Source: Acidobacteriota bacterium
GTDB taxonomy: Bacteria; Acidobacteriota; Blastocatellia; UBA7656
Assembly: GCA_038040445.1 (NCBI GenBank)
Contig: JBBPIG010000013.1
Span: 128,093 to 178,248 of the forward strand
Direction: 5' to 3'
DNA length: 50,156 nucleotides
The notes beneath the pieces were generated by a model, which worked only from the letters and a program-made list of their open reading frames with translations, searched no databases and was not told the origin of the DNA. This document shows positions 23,815 to 33,172 of this stretch, in pieces (within the stretch, counting starts at the first letter, position 1; every line of letters starts with the position of its first letter). The position numbers and the translations under genes were made by a program.

Positions 23815-26800
23815 ATGCGAAACCGAGTCCGCGACGAATTGCTGTACAACCCGCTCGACGAGCACGATGCGTGCGGGGTGGGATTCGTCGCCGATGTTTC
23901 CGGACGTGCAACCCACGACATCATACAGAGCGCGCTTGAGGCTCTTTGCAATCTGACCCATCGGGGAGCTGTCGATGCTGACGGTCGAACCGGAGACGGA
24001 GCGGGCCTGCTCACTCAGTTGCCGCTGAGGTTCTTCCGGCGAGAAGCCGAGCGATTGGGAAAAAGGCCGGAGGACGACCTCGCCATTGGCGTGTTCTTTC
24101 TTCCCCGTGATGAAACCCCGGCCGCGCGCTGCCGCCAGATCACAACCCGGCTCAGCAAGAACCACGGGCTCGTTCCGCTCGGTTGGAGACAGGTGCCCGT
24201 CGATGAAAGCGTATTGGGAGCCAAGGCGCTCGCAACAGCCCCGAGAATCGAGCAGTTGATCGTCGCCCGCGGCCGCGTATCAAAGAGCCAATTCGAGAAC
24301 ACACTGTATCGCGCAAGGCGTGAGGTTGAGCAGCAGACGTCGGAGATCGAAGACTTCTACATACCCTCCTTTTCGACTCGCACGATCGTTTACAAGGGGC
24401 TGCTCACCGGCAGTCAGCTTGGACCGTTTTATCCGGATCTCAGCGAGCCAGACTTCGAAGCGGCACTGGCCGTGTTTCATCAGCGCTACTCCACCAACAC
24501 GTTTCCCAACTGGGCGCTCGCTCAGCCTTTTCGCCTGTTGGCGCATAACGGTGAGATCAATACCATCTCTGGAAACCGGAGCTGGATGCGGGCTCGCCAG
24601 CTTGCAACCAGGCGCACGCGATCGCCCGAAGACTCTACTGAGTTCCGATCAGTCATCTGGAGCAAAGGATCGGATTCTGCAAGCCTCGACAACACGCTCG
24701 AACTCTCGGTTAGGTCGGGCCGCGACGTGACGCAGGCTGTGATGATGCTGATCCCGGAAGCTTACGAGAAGTCGGATGAGATGTCCCCAGAGCTGCGAGG
24801 CTTCTACGATTACGCGGCGAGTCTTACAGAACCGTGGGACGGGCCCGCAGCCGTCGCGTTCACTGACGGGCGAATCGTTGGGGCGGCTCTCGATCGCAAC
24901 GGACTGCGCCCCGCGAGGTACGCGGTCACAACCGACGGCCGTGTGGTAGTGGCTTCGGAGGCGGGCGTCATAAAGCTAGCGCCCGACTTGATCGTTCAAA
25001 AAGGGCGCCTTGGTCCCGGACAAATGATCGCGGTTGATACCGAGCTGGGCATTCTGCTCGCAAACGATGAGATTAAGCGCAGGGTAGCAACGCGGAGCAC
25101 TTACGCAGCCTGGGCACGGCGTTCTTCGGTCCAGTGCCCGGATCTCAGCGATGTTCACGCTGCGTCAAACGGCGACGAACGCGCGTTGATCAGGCGAATG
25201 AAGAGCTTTGGTTATACGGTCGAGGATGTCGAGAGAATATTGGGGCCGATGCTGGCCGAGGGCAAAGAACCGGTCGGCTCAATGGGTGACGACACGCCGC
25301 TCGCATTCCTATCGTCAAAACCACGATTGTTGTACTCGTACTTCAAGCAGCGATTCGCGCAGGTCACCAACCCGGCTATAGATCCAATCCGTGAGCGCCT
25401 GGTGATGTCCCTGACCGCTCTTCTCGGATCGCGCCCCGACCTCGCCGCCGAGCCGCCCGCTCACGCGAAGTTGATCAATCTGTCCAGTCCAATTCTCTCT
25501 GACGCTATGCTGGAATGGTTGACCAGGCGGAGCGAAGCGAGCCTTCGATGTTCGAGCTTGCCTGCGGTTTTTGACATCGCGAAGGGCGGCGACGGTTTGA
25601 AGCGCGCAATCGGCGAGCTATGCCGGCGCGCAACCGAAGCCGTTGAAGCAGGCTGCTCGATCCTTATCATCAGCGATCTGGAGACAGGCGAATCTGAAGC
25701 GCCCATACCGATGCTGCTCGCCGTAGGTGCGCTTCACAATCACTTGATCCGTGAAGGTCAGCGAATGCGCGCGAGCCTTATCGCCCACACCGGCGAAGCG
25801 CGAGACGATCACCACATCGCCTGCCTTATCGGTTTCGGCGCGAATGCCGTGTGTCCGTCACTCGGCTTTGATGTGATCGCGCACGAAGGACCGAGGCGAG
25901 GACTAACCGTGTCCGATGCGGTGAGGAACTACAGGAGGGCCCTCGAAGACGGACTGCTCAAGATAATGGCCAAGATGGGTATTTCGACGCTGGCCGGTTA
26001 CTGTGGAAGCCAGACCTTCGAGATCGTCGGTCTGGACAAGCATCTCGTCGAAGAGTATTTCAGCGGCGCGCCCTTGCGTTTGAACGGCATTGGCCTTGAT
26101 GACATCGCCGGTGACGCAATGCGTTTTCACGAGGCAGCTACCGCGCAGATCGAGCCGGCACTCGAAGACGCCGGCTTCTTCCGCTACAGATATGGCGGTG
26201 AATATCACAGCTTCAATCCAGCGGTGTTTCGAGCCCTGCACCGCGCTGCCAAGGGCAGTGACCCGAACGAATATGCGCGATACGCCGGCGAGGTGCTCGG
26301 GCGCCCGCCCGCAACCCTGCGCGATCTGATCGAGTTCCGGCCCGGCTCTCCGATAGCGCTCGATGAGGTCGAATCCGCTGAACGGGTGCTGGCACGTTTC
26401 TCGACTTCTGGAATGTCGCTCGGTGCGCTCTCGAAAAAGGCTCACGAGACGTTGGCCATCGCGATGAATCGGCTTGGCGCTAAGAGTAACAGCGGCGAAG
26501 GCGGCGAAGACAGCCGCCGATTCAAGCGCAGACCGGGCGGCGATCTCGCAAACAGCAGGATCAAGCAAGTCGCATCGGCCCGGTTCGGCGTCACTCCTGA
26601 GTATCTTGTTTCAGCCGACGAGCTCGAGATCAAAATCGCCCAGGGCTCGAAGCCCGGTGAAGGCGGCCAACTGCCAGGCCACAAGGTCAGCGCGGAGATC
26701 GCCGCCATTCGGCATTCAGTGCCCGGCGTGACATTGATCTCGCCGCCCCCGCATCACGACATCTACTCGATCGAGGACCTGGCGCAACTGATCTTTGACT

Positions 26801-28317
26801 TGAAGCAGATCAATCCCGAGGCTCGAATAGCAGTCAAGCTGGTGTCCGAAGCCGGAATCGGCACGATCGCGGCAGGCGTGGCAAAAGCCGGCGCGGACGT
26901 GATTCATATAGCCGGTCACGATGGCGGCACCGGCGCTTCGCCGCTGGGGTCGATAAAGAACGCCGGGACGCCGTGGGAGCTGGGGCTTGCTGAAACTCAG
27001 CAAGCTCTGGTGATGAACGGCCTGCGGGTGCGCGTGCGGCTTCGAGTCGATGGCGGACTGAAGACCGGCCGCGACGTGATCATCGCCGCGATGCTCGGGG
27101 CCGATGAGTTTGGGTTTGCCACGACCGCCGTGGTGGCGCTCGGTTGTGTGATGGCCAGGCAATGCCACCTGAACACTTGCCCGATCGGTATTGCGACTCA
27201 AGATCCGGCGCTGCGACGCAAGTTCACCGGAACTCCCGAGATGGTTGTGAGCTTCTTTCGAGCCCTGGCCGAAGACATACGTCAATTGCTCGCCGGGATC
27301 GGAGTCCAGTCGCTCGATCAGATTGTCGGCCGTAGCAATCTGTTATTTCAGAAGACCGATCTGAAACTGCCACGGAGCGCGCGGATCGATCTGGGTCCGC
27401 TCCTTCGACGCGCCGATGAAACCGCTTTCGCGCCTGCGCGCTTCACCGATGCACTCGCTCACAAGTGTGTTGGCTCGCTTTCGAACGCTATCGAGGAAGC
27501 ATGTTCAGAGGCGATACGCGACGGCTCAGCAATCGCAGCGGCGTTTGAAATCAAAAACACGGATCGAGCGATCGGCGCGAGGATCGCAGGGACTATCGCT
27601 CGCCGTTACGGCGACGCGGGACTCACTGACGGAACTATCAACCTGAGCTTCGCGGGCTCGGCTGGCCAGAGCTTTGGCGCGTTCAACATCGCCGGGTTGA
27701 GGCTGACTCTGATCGGCGAGGCTAACGACTATGTCGGCAAGGGGATGTCGGGAGGAGAGATCGTTATCCGCCCGCCGGATGATTGCTACTTCGACTGGTC
27801 GCGGAATGTGATCATCGGCAACACCGTGATGTACGGCGCGACGGGCGGGAAGCTGTTTGCCGCCGGCCGGGCAGGCGAGCGATTCTGCGTCCGAAACAGC
27901 GGAGGAGTCGCCGTGGTCGAAGGCGCCGGCGACCACGGGTGTGAATACATGACCGCCGGCGCGGTGGTCGTTCTTGGAGAGGTGGGTCGAAACTTTGCAG
28001 CGGGCATGACCGGGGGCGTCGCATATGTGTTCGACGATCAGAACAATTTTCAAAAACGCTGCAACCAGGAACTTGTAGAACTCAGTGCGCTGGGTGAACA
28101 CGAGTCGCCAATGGTTCGCTCGCTCGTTGAACAGCATTACGAGACGACTGGCAGCCCGCGAGCGCGCTATCTGTTATCAGCCTGGGAACGTTCACGTCAT
28201 CTCTTTTGGAAAGTTGTTACACAGGCAGAAGCGGCGCGTCACCGGGAGGCGGAACTTCCACTCGTTAGCGTTCCGGCAGCTCTCGAAAGGTCCACTTCTT
28301 TAGCCGTCGCCGATTGA
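23815..28317 (+). CDS. gltB: Glutamate synthase large subunit
   Basis: Converts glutamine and 2-oxoglutarate to two glutamates, with electrons from ferredoxin or an NADPH-linked partner. It has 1500 residues from the ATG at 23815, which follows AGGAG by 4 nt; a TTG at 23728 would give an extra 29 residues without family similarity. The N-terminal glutaminase has DEHDACGVGF with Cys24 as the likely nucleophile after propeptide removal. The central domain and FMN-binding synthase domain follow. The 3Fe-4S cysteines are in GCVMARQCHLNTCPIG (1111, 1117, 1122). The C-terminal beta-helix domain (GltB3) closes it, with GNTVMYGATGG. No gltD follows, so either a distant gltD or ferredoxin serves it. 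Expression is likely sigma-54 controlled. Confidence 0.95.
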   Translation: MRNRVRDELLYNPLDEHDACGVGFVADVSGRATHDIIQSALEALCNLTHRGAVDADGRTGDGAGLLTQLPLRFFRREAERLGKRPEDDLAIGVFFLPRDETPAARCRQITTRLSKNHGLVPLGWRQVPVDESVLGAKALATAPRIEQLIVARGRVSKSQFENTLYRARREVEQQTSEIEDFYIPSFSTRTIVYKGLLTGSQLGPFYPDLSEPDFEAALAVFHQRYSTNTFPNWALAQPFRLLAHNGEINTISGNRSWMRARQLATRRTRSPEDSTEFRSVIWSKGSDSASLDNTLELSVRSGRDVTQAVMMLIPEAYEKSDEMSPELRGFYDYAASLTEPWDGPAAVAFTDGRIVGAALDRNGLRPARYAVTTDGRVVVASEAGVIKLAPDLIVQKGRLGPGQMIAVDTELGILLANDEIKRRVATRSTYAAWARRSSVQCPDLSDVHAASNGDERALIRRMKSFGYTVEDVERILGPMLAEGKEPVGSMGDDTPLAFLSSKPRLLYSYFKQRFAQVTNPAIDPIRERLVMSLTALLGSRPDLAAEPPAHAKLINLSSPILSDAMLEWLTRRSEASLRCSSLPAVFDIAKGGDGLKRAIGELCRRATEAVEAGCSILIISDLETGESEAPIPMLLAVGALHNHLIREGQRMRASLIAHTGEARDDHHIACLIGFGANAVCPSLGFDVIAHEGPRRGLTVSDAVRNYRRALEDGLLKIMAKMGISTLAGYCGSQTFEIVGLDKHLVEEYFSGAPLRLNGIGLDDIAGDAMRFHEAATAQIEPALEDAGFFRYRYGGEYHSFNPAVFRALHRAAKGSDPNEYARYAGEVLGRPPATLRDLIEFRPGSPIALDEVESAERVLARFSTSGMSLGALSKKAHETLAIAMNRLGAKSNSGEGGEDSRRFKRRPGGDLANSRIKQVASARFGVTPEYLVSADELEIKIAQGSKPGEGGQLPGHKVSAEIAAIRHSVPGVTLISPPPHHDIYSIEDLAQLIFDLKQINPEARIAVKLVSEAGIGTIAAGVAKAGADVIHIAGHDGGTGASPLGSIKNAGTPWELGLAETQQALVMNGLRVRVRLRVDGGLKTGRDVIIAAMLGADEFGFATTAVVALGCVMARQCHLNTCPIGIATQDPALRRKFTGTPEMVVSFFRALAEDIRQLLAGIGVQSLDQIVGRSNLLFQKTDLKLPRSARIDLGPLLRRADETAFAPARFTDALAHKCVGSLSNAIEEACSEAIRDGSAIAAAFEIKNTDRAIGARIAGTIARRYGDAGLTDGTINLSFAGSAGQSFGAFNIAGLRLTLIGEANDYVGKGMSGGEIVIRPPDDCYFDWSRNVIIGNTVMYGATGGKLFAAGRAGERFCVRNSGGVAVVEGAGDHGCEYMTAGAVVVLGEVGRNFAAGMTGGVAYVFDDQNNFQKRCNQELVELSALGEHESPMVRSLVEQHYETTGSPRARYLLSAWERSRHLFWKVVTQAEAARHREAELPLVSVPAALERSTSLAVAD

Positions 28318-28413
28318 CGGAATACCAGGTGGGAAATCGTAACACTGGCATGGCAGGACTAGCGGAACAATCAACTCTTCGTCGGTTGCTCGCGCGGCTA
28401 GCACAAAAAGTTC

Positions 28414-28443
28414 TTGACGTTTGAAGGACACTCGGAGTAAGGT
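28414..28443 (+). promoter_or_regulatory. Candidate promoter of the sulfur-operon leader
   Basis: TTGACG (28414-28419), an 18-nt spacer and TAAGGT. The -35 is good, the -10 weak. It would start transcription just before the structured leader. Confidence 0.35.
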
Positions 28444-28449
28444 AGTTCG

Positions 28450-28655
28450 CGCTGGACTACTAAAGGCTTATGAAAAGCTCGATACGCAATTTCTATTGCA
28501 TCTGTTGTAGCGCGCCAGGGGCGCGCACGCGTAGAGCCTTTAGTGGAGGTCATCCTGATCGAACTTGAGACATAAGCTCAAAGAAGAGCTTTAAACTCAA
28601 ATAGGTTTCCAAAGACCCACTATCGGCTCTGCCGGTGGTGGGTTTTTCTTTTGTC
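28450..28655 (+). ncRNA. Structured leader with terminator before the cobA-cysH-cysC-sir operon
   Basis: The leader can form a closing stem of 12 pairs (CTACTAAAGGCT, 28457-28468, with AGCCTTTAGTGG, 28535-28546) enclosing two hairpins: GCAAT/ATTGC (28486-28499) and GCGCGCC/GGCGCGC (28510-28526). Next is a nested hairpin TTGAG-AAGCTC/GAGCTT-CTCAA (28565-28600), and finally an intrinsic terminator: ACCCAC/GTGGGT with CGGC/GCCG inside, then TTTTTCTTTT (28615-28650). The three-way junction followed by a terminator immediately before the first gene is the layout of a riboswitch or other cis-regulator, but I recognise no known class. A repeat-derived origin of the closing stem is possible. Confidence 0.45.
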
Positions 28656-28671
28656 CGAAGCTGAGTAAGCC

Positions 28672-29514
28672 ATGAACGAAGCGGCGAAACCAACTGGAAG
28701 GGTTTATCTGATCGGCGCGGGTCCGGGCGATCCAAAACTGCTGACGATCAAAGCCGCGGAAGCGATCGCCGCGAGCGATGTGGTCGTCTACGACTACCTG
28801 GTCAACCCGGAAGTGCTCGCCCATTCGCGTCGAGGCGCCGAGTTGTTCTACGCGGGCAAACGCGCGGGCGAGCCGTCGATCTCCCAAACTCACATCAATC
28901 GCCTTCTCATCGAACGCGCGCGCCGGGGCCTGATCGTCGCGAGGCTCAAAGGCGGTGATCCTTTCATATTCGGAAGAGGCGGCGAAGAAGCCGAAGCGCT
29001 CGTCGAAGCCGGCATCCAGTGGGAGGTGATTCCCGGCGTTTCATCGGGCATCGCAGCCGCAGCTTATGCCGGCATACCGCTCACCCATCGAGACTACGCC
29101 TCGAGCGTTGCATTTATTACGGGTCACGATGCACACGGCGGAAAACGAGCCGTCGATTGGTCCGTTGCCTCGCAGGCCGCTGACACGCTTGTGATCTTCA
29201 TGTGCGCTGAAACCATATCGAGAATCGCGCGCGAACTCATCGCAAACGGGCGCGCTCCTTCAACGCCGGTCGCCATCATTCGATCGGCAACTTACCAGCA
29301 TCAGGAAGTGTACTTGGGCGCGCTTGAAGATCTGACCACGATTGACGAGGACGGCGAGGACGGCGAGGACGGCTTCGCGATCAGACCCCCGGCAATAGCA
29401 ATCATCGGAGAAGTCGCCGCGCTCGCGACGAAACTGTCGTGGTTTGGCAGCAGCGAGCTCAGATACTCGCTGCGCGCTTTACAGGGGCTCGCCGCTGCGG
29501 CATTCAACGATTGA
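28672..29514 (+). CDS. cobA: Uroporphyrinogen-III C-methyltransferase
   Basis: Transfers two methyl groups from SAM to uroporphyrinogen III, making precorrin-2 on the route to siroheme, the cofactor of the sulfite reductase encoded in this operon. It has 280 residues. The SAM-binding VYLIGAGPGDPKLLT start (about 11-25) and VARLKGGDPFIFGRGGEEAE (about 84-104) are the two diagnostic motifs, and GIPLTHRDYASSVAFITGHD follows. An EDGEDGEDG run near 228 is a short internal repeat on an exposed loop. It may act alone in methylation, with oxidation and ferrochelation done elsewhere, since no CysG dehydrogenase domain is present. First gene of the operon; no strong ribosome site. Confidence 0.93.
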   Translation: MNEAAKPTGRVYLIGAGPGDPKLLTIKAAEAIAASDVVVYDYLVNPEVLAHSRRGAELFYAGKRAGEPSISQTHINRLLIERARRGLIVARLKGGDPFIFGRGGEEAEALVEAGIQWEVIPGVSSGIAAAAYAGIPLTHRDYASSVAFITGHDAHGGKRAVDWSVASQAADTLVIFMCAETISRIARELIANGRAPSTPVAIIRSATYQHQEVYLGALEDLTTIDEDGEDGEDGFAIRPPAIAIIGEVAALATKLSWFGSSELRYSLRALQGLAAAAFND

Positions 29515-29526
29515 CTGGAGAAGACT

Positions 29527-30312
29527 ATGACGCAATTTGTGACTGACATAGTTAAGCCGGCGCTGCCGCGCGACTTTGATCGTGTAGAAGCGGCGGCTTA
29601 TCTGCTCGAAAACGCCTCGCCCGAGGAAACCCTTCGATGGGCATTCGACGAGTTTCAAGAAAAGGTGACGCTAGCGACCGGCTTTGGCGTGGAGGGCGTC
29701 GCGTTGATCGACATGGCTATAAGAATCAACCCGCGCGCCGACATATTTTTTCTCGATACGTCGTTCCTCTTCCAGGAGACGTACGAGCTTCGGCGCCGGC
29801 TCGAGGATCGCTACAAAATTCAAATACGAGCCTGGCAAACCGATATCACACCGGAAGGCCAGGAACTGAGATTCGGCGCGGCGCTCTGGTCGAGAGACCC
29901 GGACCTGTGTTGCCGGCTTAGAAAACTCGAGCCGCTGAGAGACGCGTTGCGAGGACGAACCGCCTGGATAACGGCGATCCGGCGAGACCAGACCATCGAG
30001 CGCTCGAACGCCCGCGCGGTTGAGTGGGACGATCAATGGCAACTCATCAAGGTCAACCCGCTGGTGCTTTGGAGCAAGCAGCAGGTGAGGGACTACGTCG
30101 CGAAACACGACGTCCCGTACAATCCGCTGCACGACAAAGGCTATCCAAGCATCGGCTGCACACACTGCACGCAACCGGTTCTCCTGGGCGAACACGAGCG
30201 CGCAGGCCGGTGGCCGGGCCGCGAGAAACGCGAATGCGGGATGCATGGCCCGGTTACACCGACCACTCTTATTGTTCAAAGCAATATGCTGCCTCCGAAC
30301 GACGCGGCGTGA
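29527..30312 (+). CDS. cysH: Adenylyl-sulfate (APS) reductase, iron-sulfur type
   Basis: Reduces adenylyl sulfate to sulfite with thioredoxin or an equivalent donor. It has 261 residues. The FAD-independent PAPS/APS reductase fold starts at VTLATGFGVEGVALI (47-61). A 4Fe-4S cluster is indicated by the pairs Cys128-Cys129 (DLCCRLRK) and Cys211-xx-Cys214 (GCTHCTQPV), which define the APS-using assimilatory form and not the PAPS form lacking them. The catalytic cysteine is Cys237 in KRECGMH. The ATG is preceded by GGAG 8 nt upstream. It lies 12 nt after cobA and is followed by cysC. Confidence 0.92.
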   Translation: MTQFVTDIVKPALPRDFDRVEAAAYLLENASPEETLRWAFDEFQEKVTLATGFGVEGVALIDMAIRINPRADIFFLDTSFLFQETYELRRRLEDRYKIQIRAWQTDITPEGQELRFGAALWSRDPDLCCRLRKLEPLRDALRGRTAWITAIRRDQTIERSNARAVEWDDQWQLIKVNPLVLWSKQQVRDYVAKHDVPYNPLHDKGYPSIGCTHCTQPVLLGEHERAGRWPGREKRECGMHGPVTPTTLIVQSNMLPPNDAA

Positions 30313-30368
30313 TCCAGGGATATTCTTAGCAAAGCGAGAAAACCATCGTGCAAGAGAGAAACGACACT

Positions 30369-30908
30369 ATGAACGGAAAGCCACCAAGCAACGGGTTGGT
30401 CATATGGCTCACGGGGTTGTCGAGCGCGGGCAAGACTACGCTTGCACGAGCGCTCTCTGAGCAGCTCAAGGCTGCGGAGTTTCGAGTTGAGACGCTCGAC
30501 GGCGACGAAGTGCGTGAGAACCTGAGCCGCGGGCTGGGCTTTTCAGAAGAGGACCGCAACACGAATATCCGCCGCATCGGTTTCGTCGCGCGACTGCTGG
30601 CGCGCAATGGGGTAGTGGTACTCGGCGCCGCTATCTCCCCGTACCGGCAGTCGCGCGACGATGTTCGCCGCTGGATCGAAACTGATGACGTCCGTTTCAT
30701 CGAGGTGTTCGTTCGCTGTCCGCTCGAGACTCTGGTCGAGCGCGATGTGAAGGGTCTCTACGCAAGAGCGCTTGCCGGCGAGATCAAATACTTCACCGGG
30801 ATCAGCGATCCCTACGAGGAGCCGCTCGCGCCCGACATTACCGTTGATAGCTCCGTAGAGTCGATCGAAGAGAAATCCTCTCGCGCGTTCTCGGCCTTCG
30901 AACGGTAG
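30369..30908 (+). CDS. cysC: Adenylyl-sulfate kinase
   Basis: Phosphorylates APS to PAPS with ATP. It has 179 residues from the ATG at 30369; a GTG at 30348 gives seven more. The P-loop is GLSSAGKT (16-23). Then come [20 protein letters not shown] and DRNTNIRR, as in APS kinases, and VKGLYARAL with the [19 protein letters not shown] tail. All catalytic parts are present. It sits between an APS reductase and a sulfite reductase, which is unusual because both enzymes compete for APS; PAPS is perhaps needed for sulfation. No adenylyl-transferase gene (sat or cysDN) is in the window. Confidence 0.93.
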   Translation: MNGKPPSNGLVIWLTGLSSAGKTTLARALSEQLKAAEFRVETLDGDEVRENLSRGLGFSEEDRNTNIRRIGFVARLLARNGVVVLGAAISPYRQSRDDVRRWIETDDVRFIEVFVRCPLETLVERDVKGLYARALAGEIKYFTGISDPYEEPLAPDITVDSSVESIEEKSSRAFSAFER

Positions 30909-30962
30909 ACAATGCCGTAATGCAGCCTCAACTGTGTGCGGTGTCGTGATGAGGAAAGATTT

Positions 30963-32597
30963 ATGAACCAGATTGAAGAGATCAAGAAACACAAAGACGG
31001 GCTCGACGTCCTAGCCGACATCTACCGCTACGCGAAACTAGGTTTCGAGTCGATCTCGCCGGACGATGAGGCATTGTTTCGATGGTACGGCATATACACG
31101 CAGCGGCCTGCGTCGGACGGGTTCTTCATGGTGCGCATACGCATACCCGGCGGGGATCTAACTCCAGATCAGTTGCGCACGATAGCCGATCTTTCCAGCG
31201 AGCACGGGCGAGGGCTGGCGGACATCACTGTGCGGCAGAACATTCAGCTTCACTGGGTGAGAGTCGAGAACCTGCCCGATGTTCTTGACCGCCTCCAGAC
31301 AGTTGGATTGTCAACCACGGAGGCGTGCGGCGACTGCGTACGCAACATCATCAACTGTCCCGTGTCGGGAGTCGATCACGACGAGTTGTACGACACGACT
31401 CCTCTTATCAAGCAAACGAACGATTTCTTCGTCGGGAATCGCGACTTCTCGAATCTGCCGCGCAAGTTCAAGATCGCGATCACCGGATGCGCAGTGCGTT
31501 GCGTCTATCCCGAGATCAACGATGTCGGCATGTTTGCCGTTCACGACCCGGAGCGCGGCGGTGTAGCATTTCGCACCCGCGTTGGCGGCGGGCTTTCGAC
31601 AACACCACGGTTCTCGAAAGACCTCGGCGTTCTGATCGAGCCGGAAGAAGCCGCCGAGCTTTGCGGGGCAATAGCCTCGGTCTTCAGGGAGGAAGGCAAT
31701 CGCGAGAATCGCAAGCGCGCTCGTTTGAAGTTCCTGGTCGAGCAGTGGGAGATCCCACGCTTCCGCGATGAGGTAGAAGCGCGGCTCGGGCGCAAGCTGC
31801 GTCGCGCGCCAGCCCCCGAAGCCGCGCCCATAACTGAGCGCGATCGGTCGCATCTGGGCATTCACGGCCAGCATCAGCAAGGTCTCTACTACGTTGGTCT
31901 TTCCATTCTTGGAGGTCGAACATCGGGAGATGACTTGAGACGGCTGGCGGATTTGGCGGAAAACCATGGCAGCGGCCGCATACGAACCACCAACACGCAG
32001 AACGCTATCTTGCTCGACATTCCCGAACGTAAGCTTGAAGCGCTGACGCGGGACCTCGACGGGTTTGGGTTCGAGTATCAGCCTTCGTGGTCGCGCAAGG
32101 CAATCATAGCCTGCACTGGGATTCAGTTCTGCAAGCTAGCGCTGGCGGAAACGAAGAATCGAGCCGTCGAGTTGAACGATTATCTCGAAAGCGCGGTTGA
32201 TCTTGAGGATGCGCCTCGCATAAGCGTGACCGGCTGCCCGAACGCTTGCGGGCAACATCACATATGCGATGTTGGCTTGGAGGGTTCGCTGACGACGATT
32301 GACGGGGTGAAGAAAGAGACGTTTCAAGTCTTTCTGGGCGGCGGCGTAGGTGCGCACGAGACATTCGGCCGAAGGATCGGCGTGCGCCTTCCGTCCGAAG
32401 AGCTTGCCGAATCCATGGCGCGATTGTTCACCCGCTACAAAGAAATTCGAATCGACGGTGAGACGTTCCAGGAGTTCTGCCTTCGCCACAGCAATGAAGA
32501 GCTTACACAATATCTCCTCGCGTCGCCGCATTCCGCGCGAGTAGAAGCTAAGACAGATCCGCTGCAGCTCTTCAACTGGGGCAGCGCTTCCGATTGA
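30963..32597 (+). CDS. sir: Siroheme sulfite (or nitrite) reductase
   Basis: Six-electron reduction of sulfite to sulfide, or of nitrite to ammonium, at a siroheme linked to a 4Fe-4S cluster. It has 544 residues; both halves have the duplicated NiR/SiR fold. The cluster cysteines 384, 390, 425 and 429 follow the expected C-x5-C and C-x3-C spacing (CTGIQFC and CPNACGQH). The N-terminal half has the substrate-site motif around CVRNIINCPVSG. Sequence alone does not separate sulfite from nitrite reductase; position in the cysH-cysC operon favours sulfite. The ATG at 30963 follows GAGGAAAG. Last gene of the operon, ahead of a strong terminator. The name sir is given by context. Confidence 0.85.
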   Translation: MNQIEEIKKHKDGLDVLADIYRYAKLGFESISPDDEALFRWYGIYTQRPASDGFFMVRIRIPGGDLTPDQLRTIADLSSEHGRGLADITVRQNIQLHWVRVENLPDVLDRLQTVGLSTTEACGDCVRNIINCPVSGVDHDELYDTTPLIKQTNDFFVGNRDFSNLPRKFKIAITGCAVRCVYPEINDVGMFAVHDPERGGVAFRTRVGGGLSTTPRFSKDLGVLIEPEEAAELCGAIASVFREEGNRENRKRARLKFLVEQWEIPRFRDEVEARLGRKLRRAPAPEAAPITERDRSHLGIHGQHQQGLYYVGLSILGGRTSGDDLRRLADLAENHGSGRIRTTNTQNAILLDIPERKLEALTRDLDGFGFEYQPSWSRKAIIACTGIQFCKLALAETKNRAVELNDYLESAVDLEDAPRISVTGCPNACGQHHICDVGLEGSLTTIDGVKKETFQVFLGGGVGAHETFGRRIGVRLPSEELAESMARLFTRYKEIRIDGETFQEFCLRHSNEELTQYLLASPHSARVEAKTDPLQLFNWGSASD

Positions 32598-32636
32598 AGA
32601 GAAACCCAGTCACGGTCCCTCTCCTTCGTGCCTGGT

Positions 32637-32672
32637 AAGGGCGCGGGTTGCGCAATCCGCGCCCTTTTTTTT
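32637..32672 (+). terminator. Intrinsic terminator of the sulfur operon
   Basis: Stem AAGGGCGCGG/CCGCGCCCTT (32637-32646 and 32657-32666) with a 10-nt loop, then eight T residues. Transcription from the opposite strand would lack a matching U-run of that quality. Confidence 0.88.
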
Positions 32673-32674
32673 CG

Positions 32675-33172
32675 CTAACCCGGAAGCGGCGCGGATATGT
32701 GCTCGTGAACGATCAACCATTTGCCGCCGCGCTTTTCCCAGATCGCCGTGTGCCGGCAGTCGAGATCCATCGCGCCTCCAGCCTTGGGCTTCGCTGAAAG
32801 ATGAAAGGTCACGGTCGTCCAGACGACGTTTCCACGCTGATTTACCTTGAGATCGTCGTTAGGAGTCAGCTTGCCGCTGGACATCACCTCGGTGAACGCC
32901 TTGATCACGCCTGCTCTGTATTCCGACCAGGCGTTGTATTTGAGTGGAGCCACGTCGTAGAAGACAAGGTCGGCGTCCTTCGCGTAGTACTTCGCCGCTT
33001 TGTCGGGGTCAAGCGTGCTCCACGCCGTGTAATACTGATTTATGAGCGCCTTGAATTCGGCTTCCAGAGCCTTACCAGCGTCCGCCTTCCTCGCCTGAGC
33101 CGACACGCCAACAGCCATAAGCAGGGCCGCAAAGGTAGTCAACATCAGCTTGAACAGCTTCGTTCTCTTCAT
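32675..33172 (-). CDS. Exported SnoaL-like / DUF4440 protein
   Basis: A 165-residue protein with a signal peptide (about 1-25, LFKLMLTTFAALLMAVGVSAQA). The mature part is a nuclear-transport-factor-2-like cone: helical ALINQYYTAWSTLDPDKAAKYYAKDADLVFYD, then strands ending in RHTAIWEKRGGKWLIVHEHIS. This matches the DUF4440 type of the SnoaL-like superfamily, whose members have varied or unknown roles. No catalytic residue is confidently assignable. The ATG at 33172 has GGAGG 8 nt upstream, so I prefer it over a longer start. It is convergent with the sulfur operon; the terminator sits between them. Confidence 0.82.
   Translation of the reverse strand: MKRTKLFKLMLTTFAALLMAVGVSAQARKADAGKALEAEFKALINQYYTAWSTLDPDKAAKYYAKDADLVFYDVAPLKYNAWSEYRAGVIKAFTEVMSSGKLTPNDDLKVNQRGNVVWTTVTFHLSAKPKAGGAMDLDCRHTAIWEKRGGKWLIVHEHISAPLPG

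Noticed and set aside
28450-28655. SAM-I or cobalamin riboswitch before the sulfur operon
   Set aside because: The conserved core boxes of these classes are not present in the leader; structure only is reported.
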